A DNA stretch of 64,000 bases from an uncultured Candidatus Actinomarina sp. (GTDB taxonomy: Bacteria > Actinomycetota > Acidimicrobiia > Actinomarinales > Actinomarinaceae): assembly GCA_902519215.1 (NCBI GenBank), contig CABYIX010000002.1, positions 40,487 through 104,486 on the forward strand. The letters are read 5' to 3'. The notes below the pieces were generated by a model, which made no database searches, was not told the DNA's origin, and worked only from the letters and a program-made list of their open reading frames with translations. A program made the translations under genes and the position numbers. Shown piece by piece: positions 62,373-64,000 of this stretch (positions within the stretch are counted from its first letter, which is position 1; the number at the start of each line of letters is the position of its first letter).

Positions 62373-64000
62373 AATTTGATGCTAATTTATTAGCAGAGAC
62401 AGAACTTGTTTACACAGATGGTGGTATCTTAGCTGAGTTTTCTTGGTCTTTAGTAGTCCTTCCTTTTGTAGCAGCATTACTGATTACATTTATTGGAAAA
62501 TATCTTCCATATAAAGGTGCTGAGATAGCACTTGGAACAATTGCCCTTATATTTATTTACAGTGTTTCACTTATGTTTATTCATATCACAGAAGGTGTAG
62601 CAAGTGAATTTTTTGTCAACGTTGGAAGCATAGGTCAATTTGATATCGAATTTGGTTGGGTGGTAGATGGGCTCTCAATTATGATGTATTTTGTTGTCGG
62701 CACTGTCGCCCTGCTCGTATTTATTTATGCTACAAATTATATGGAAGGTGAGATAAGATACACTTTCTTCTTTACTTCTTTAACACTGTTTGCTGGAAGT
62801 ATGTTGGTATTGGTTTCCTCACCTACATTAATACAAATTTTAATTGGCTGGGAGCTGGTAGGAGTATGCTCGTATTTACTAATCGGCCATTACTGGGAAA
62901 AGAAAGATAATTCATCAGCAGCTATGAAAGCTTTTATAACAAACAAAATTGCAGATATTGGATTAATGATTGGAATCATTATATTGGCTCTCAATACTGG
63001 AACATTAAGAATTTCAGAAATCCTATATCAATCAACACACGATTATGAAAAATTATCAAAGGTAGCCTTTGCTGCAGCTATTTTGCTTTTTATTGGAGCC
63101 ATGGGCAAAAGTGCACAATTTCCCCTCCATGTTTGGTTGCCTGATGCAATGGCAGGTCCAACACCGGTATCTGCATTAATGCATGCTGCAACAATGGTAA
63201 CTGCTGGGGTTTATTTACTAGCACGTATGTTCCCTTTCTATAAATCAATGGCTCCTGAAGCATTAGATATTGTTATGCTATTTGGAGTTATCACACTATT
63301 AGGAGCTGGCCTGATAGCTATTGTTCAAGATGACTTAAAAAAAGTTTTGGCATATTCTACGGTAAGTCAATTAGGTTATATGGTTGCTGCAATTGGATCT
63401 GGAGCATACACTGCAGCATTGTTCCATTTATGGACACATGCTTTTTTTAAAGCACTCTTATTTTTAGGAGCTGGGTCAGTAATTCATGCTGTCCACAGCA
63501 ATAGCATGCTTGAGATGGGTGGATTAAGAAAAGTAATGCCAAAAACTTTTACAACTTTTATTATCGGTACCGTTGCCTTGGCTGGCCTTCCTCCATTTGC
63601 AGGTTTTTTCTCCAAAGATGAAATTCTTGCTTCATTTAACCATGAAGGTGAGACTACTTTTTTCTTCATAGCTGTTTTAGGTGCTTTTATAACTGCCTTT
63701 TACATGACAAGGGCAGTATCGTTAACTTTCTTAGGAGAATATAGAGGGCATGGTCATCCTCATGAATCTCACAATATGATGACTACTCCGCTCTTAACAT
63801 TGGCAGTTTTTGCTATTGCTTCTGGGTGGGTAAACATACCAGGTGTTTACACAGGCTTTACTGACTGGGTTACAACCAGAAAAACAAAAATAGTCGAATA
63901 CCATCCTGAAAGCTTTGACTTATTTGCATTATCAAGTGGTTTGATTGCGGGATTACTTGGAATAGGATTAGGTTATTATTTATATCAATTGCAAGGCAGT
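62366..64000 (+). CDS. nuoL: NuoL paralogue (second complex I), partial
   Basis: An open frame from ATG 62366 runs off the window with 545 codons and no stop. It keeps WELVGVCSYLL (helix 5 Glu), GKSAQFPLHVWLPDAMAGP (helix 7 Lys), FHLWTHAFFKALLFLGAGS and GLPPFAGFFSKDEIL, so the antiporter-like pump should be active. The N-terminus carries about 30 extra residues before the first helix. nuoM and nuoN are expected beyond the edge. Confidence 0.94.
   Translation, partial: MVKFDANLLAETELVYTDGGILAEFSWSLVVLPFVAALLITFIGKYLPYKGAEIALGTIALIFIYSVSLMFIHITEGVASEFFVNVGSIGQFDIEFGWVVDGLSIMMYFVVGTVALLVFIYATNYMEGEIRYTFFFTSLTLFAGSMLVLVSSPTLIQILIGWELVGVCSYLLIGHYWEKKDNSSAAMKAFITNKIADIGLMIGIIILALNTGTLRISEILYQSTHDYEKLSKVAFAAAILLFIGAMGKSAQFPLHVWLPDAMAGPTPVSALMHAATMVTAGVYLLARMFPFYKSMAPEALDIVMLFGVITLLGAGLIAIVQDDLKKVLAYSTVSQLGYMVAAIGSGAYTAALFHLWTHAFFKALLFLGAGSVIHAVHSNSMLEMGGLRKVMPKTFTTFIIGTVALAGLPPFAGFFSKDEILASFNHEGETTFFFIAVLGAFITAFYMTRAVSLTFLGEYRGHGHPHESHNMMTTPLLTLAVFAIASGWVNIPGVYTGFTDWVTTRKTKIVEYHPESFDLFALSSGLIAGLLGIGLGYYLYQLQGS

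Noticed and set aside
1..64000. CRISPR arrays, insertion sequences, phage genes, rRNA
   Set aside because: No evenly spaced repeats, transposase-like proteins or rRNA segments were seen on reading.

Overview
The window is a gene-dense, AT-rich (roughly one-third GC by eye) bacterial chromosome segment. Genes are mostly tightly packed, often overlapping by 1-11 bases. It most likely comes from a streamlined marine actinobacterium of the Acidimicrobiia / Candidatus Actinomarinales kind. The supporting signs are: a gene order close to that around mycobacterial folP-folB-folK-panC-coaX-lysS-clpC and disA-carD-ispF-cysS-rlmB; a Rex regulator with a consensus Rex operator; lipoproteins with Thr/Ala/Pro-rich linkers after an ACGG lipobox; and a heliorhodopsin. 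The taxonomic call is inference. No phage, IS, CRISPR or rRNA was seen. One tRNA-Thr(TGT) is present.

Layout. 1-4624: folate and pantothenate/CoA genes (end of folP, a phosphatase-like protein without its catalytic Cys, folB, folK, panC, coaX) and lysS. 4621-5604 (-): polyprenyl diphosphate synthase. 5684-8164: clpC. 8288-13279: a BMP-family (nucleoside-type) ABC importer whose binding-protein gene is followed by its own terminator. 13276-14097 (-): zinc-ribbon membrane protein. 14176-18403: disA, carD, ispF, cysS, rlmB, then tRNA-Thr. 18518-24151: branched-chain amino-acid-type ABC importer, with the binding protein convergent to the other four genes across a shared terminator. 24268-26856: a CvpA-CAP fusion, a small unknown protein and a MATE exporter. 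26853-28869: rex and a geranylgeranyl-reductase-like flavoprotein. 28949-43229: a complete 14-gene nuoA-N operon (complex I) preceded by a perfect Rex box, followed by a previously easy-to-miss 44-residue membrane protein gene.

43399-48454: ABC exporter pair, SRPBCC protein, lipoprotein, CopD-like protein, quinone oxidoreductase, thymidine kinase and a YbaN-like protein. 48495-54404: an iron/heme block with a DtxR-family regulator that has lost most metal ligands and is frameshifted at an A8 run, a ferrochelatase with an internal four-Cys patch, and an FbpABC-type ferric iron importer. The regulator and fbpA promoters share GTTAAC repeats. 54393-57427: a heliorhodopsin gene with a divergently placed 64-residue coiled-coil gene, a 23-residue membrane peptide, a DUF4349 lipoprotein and a phosphodiesterase-like protein. 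57508-64000: a second nuo operon (A,B,C,D,H,I,J,K and the start of L) that lacks nuoE, nuoF and nuoG at the expected place and has no Rex box.

How it fits together. The respiratory theme is strong: Rex (NADH/NAD+ sensor), the NADH-oxidising complex I, a possible quinone/isoprenoid reductase and a second complex I-like enzyme with no visible NADH-input module. The heliorhodopsin lies about 2 kb upstream of the second complex. The most noteworthy items are the heliorhodopsin locus, the paired but differently equipped and differently regulated complex I operons, the metal-blind frameshifted DtxR-like regulator with its candidate operators, and the small membrane proteins translationally coupled to larger genes.
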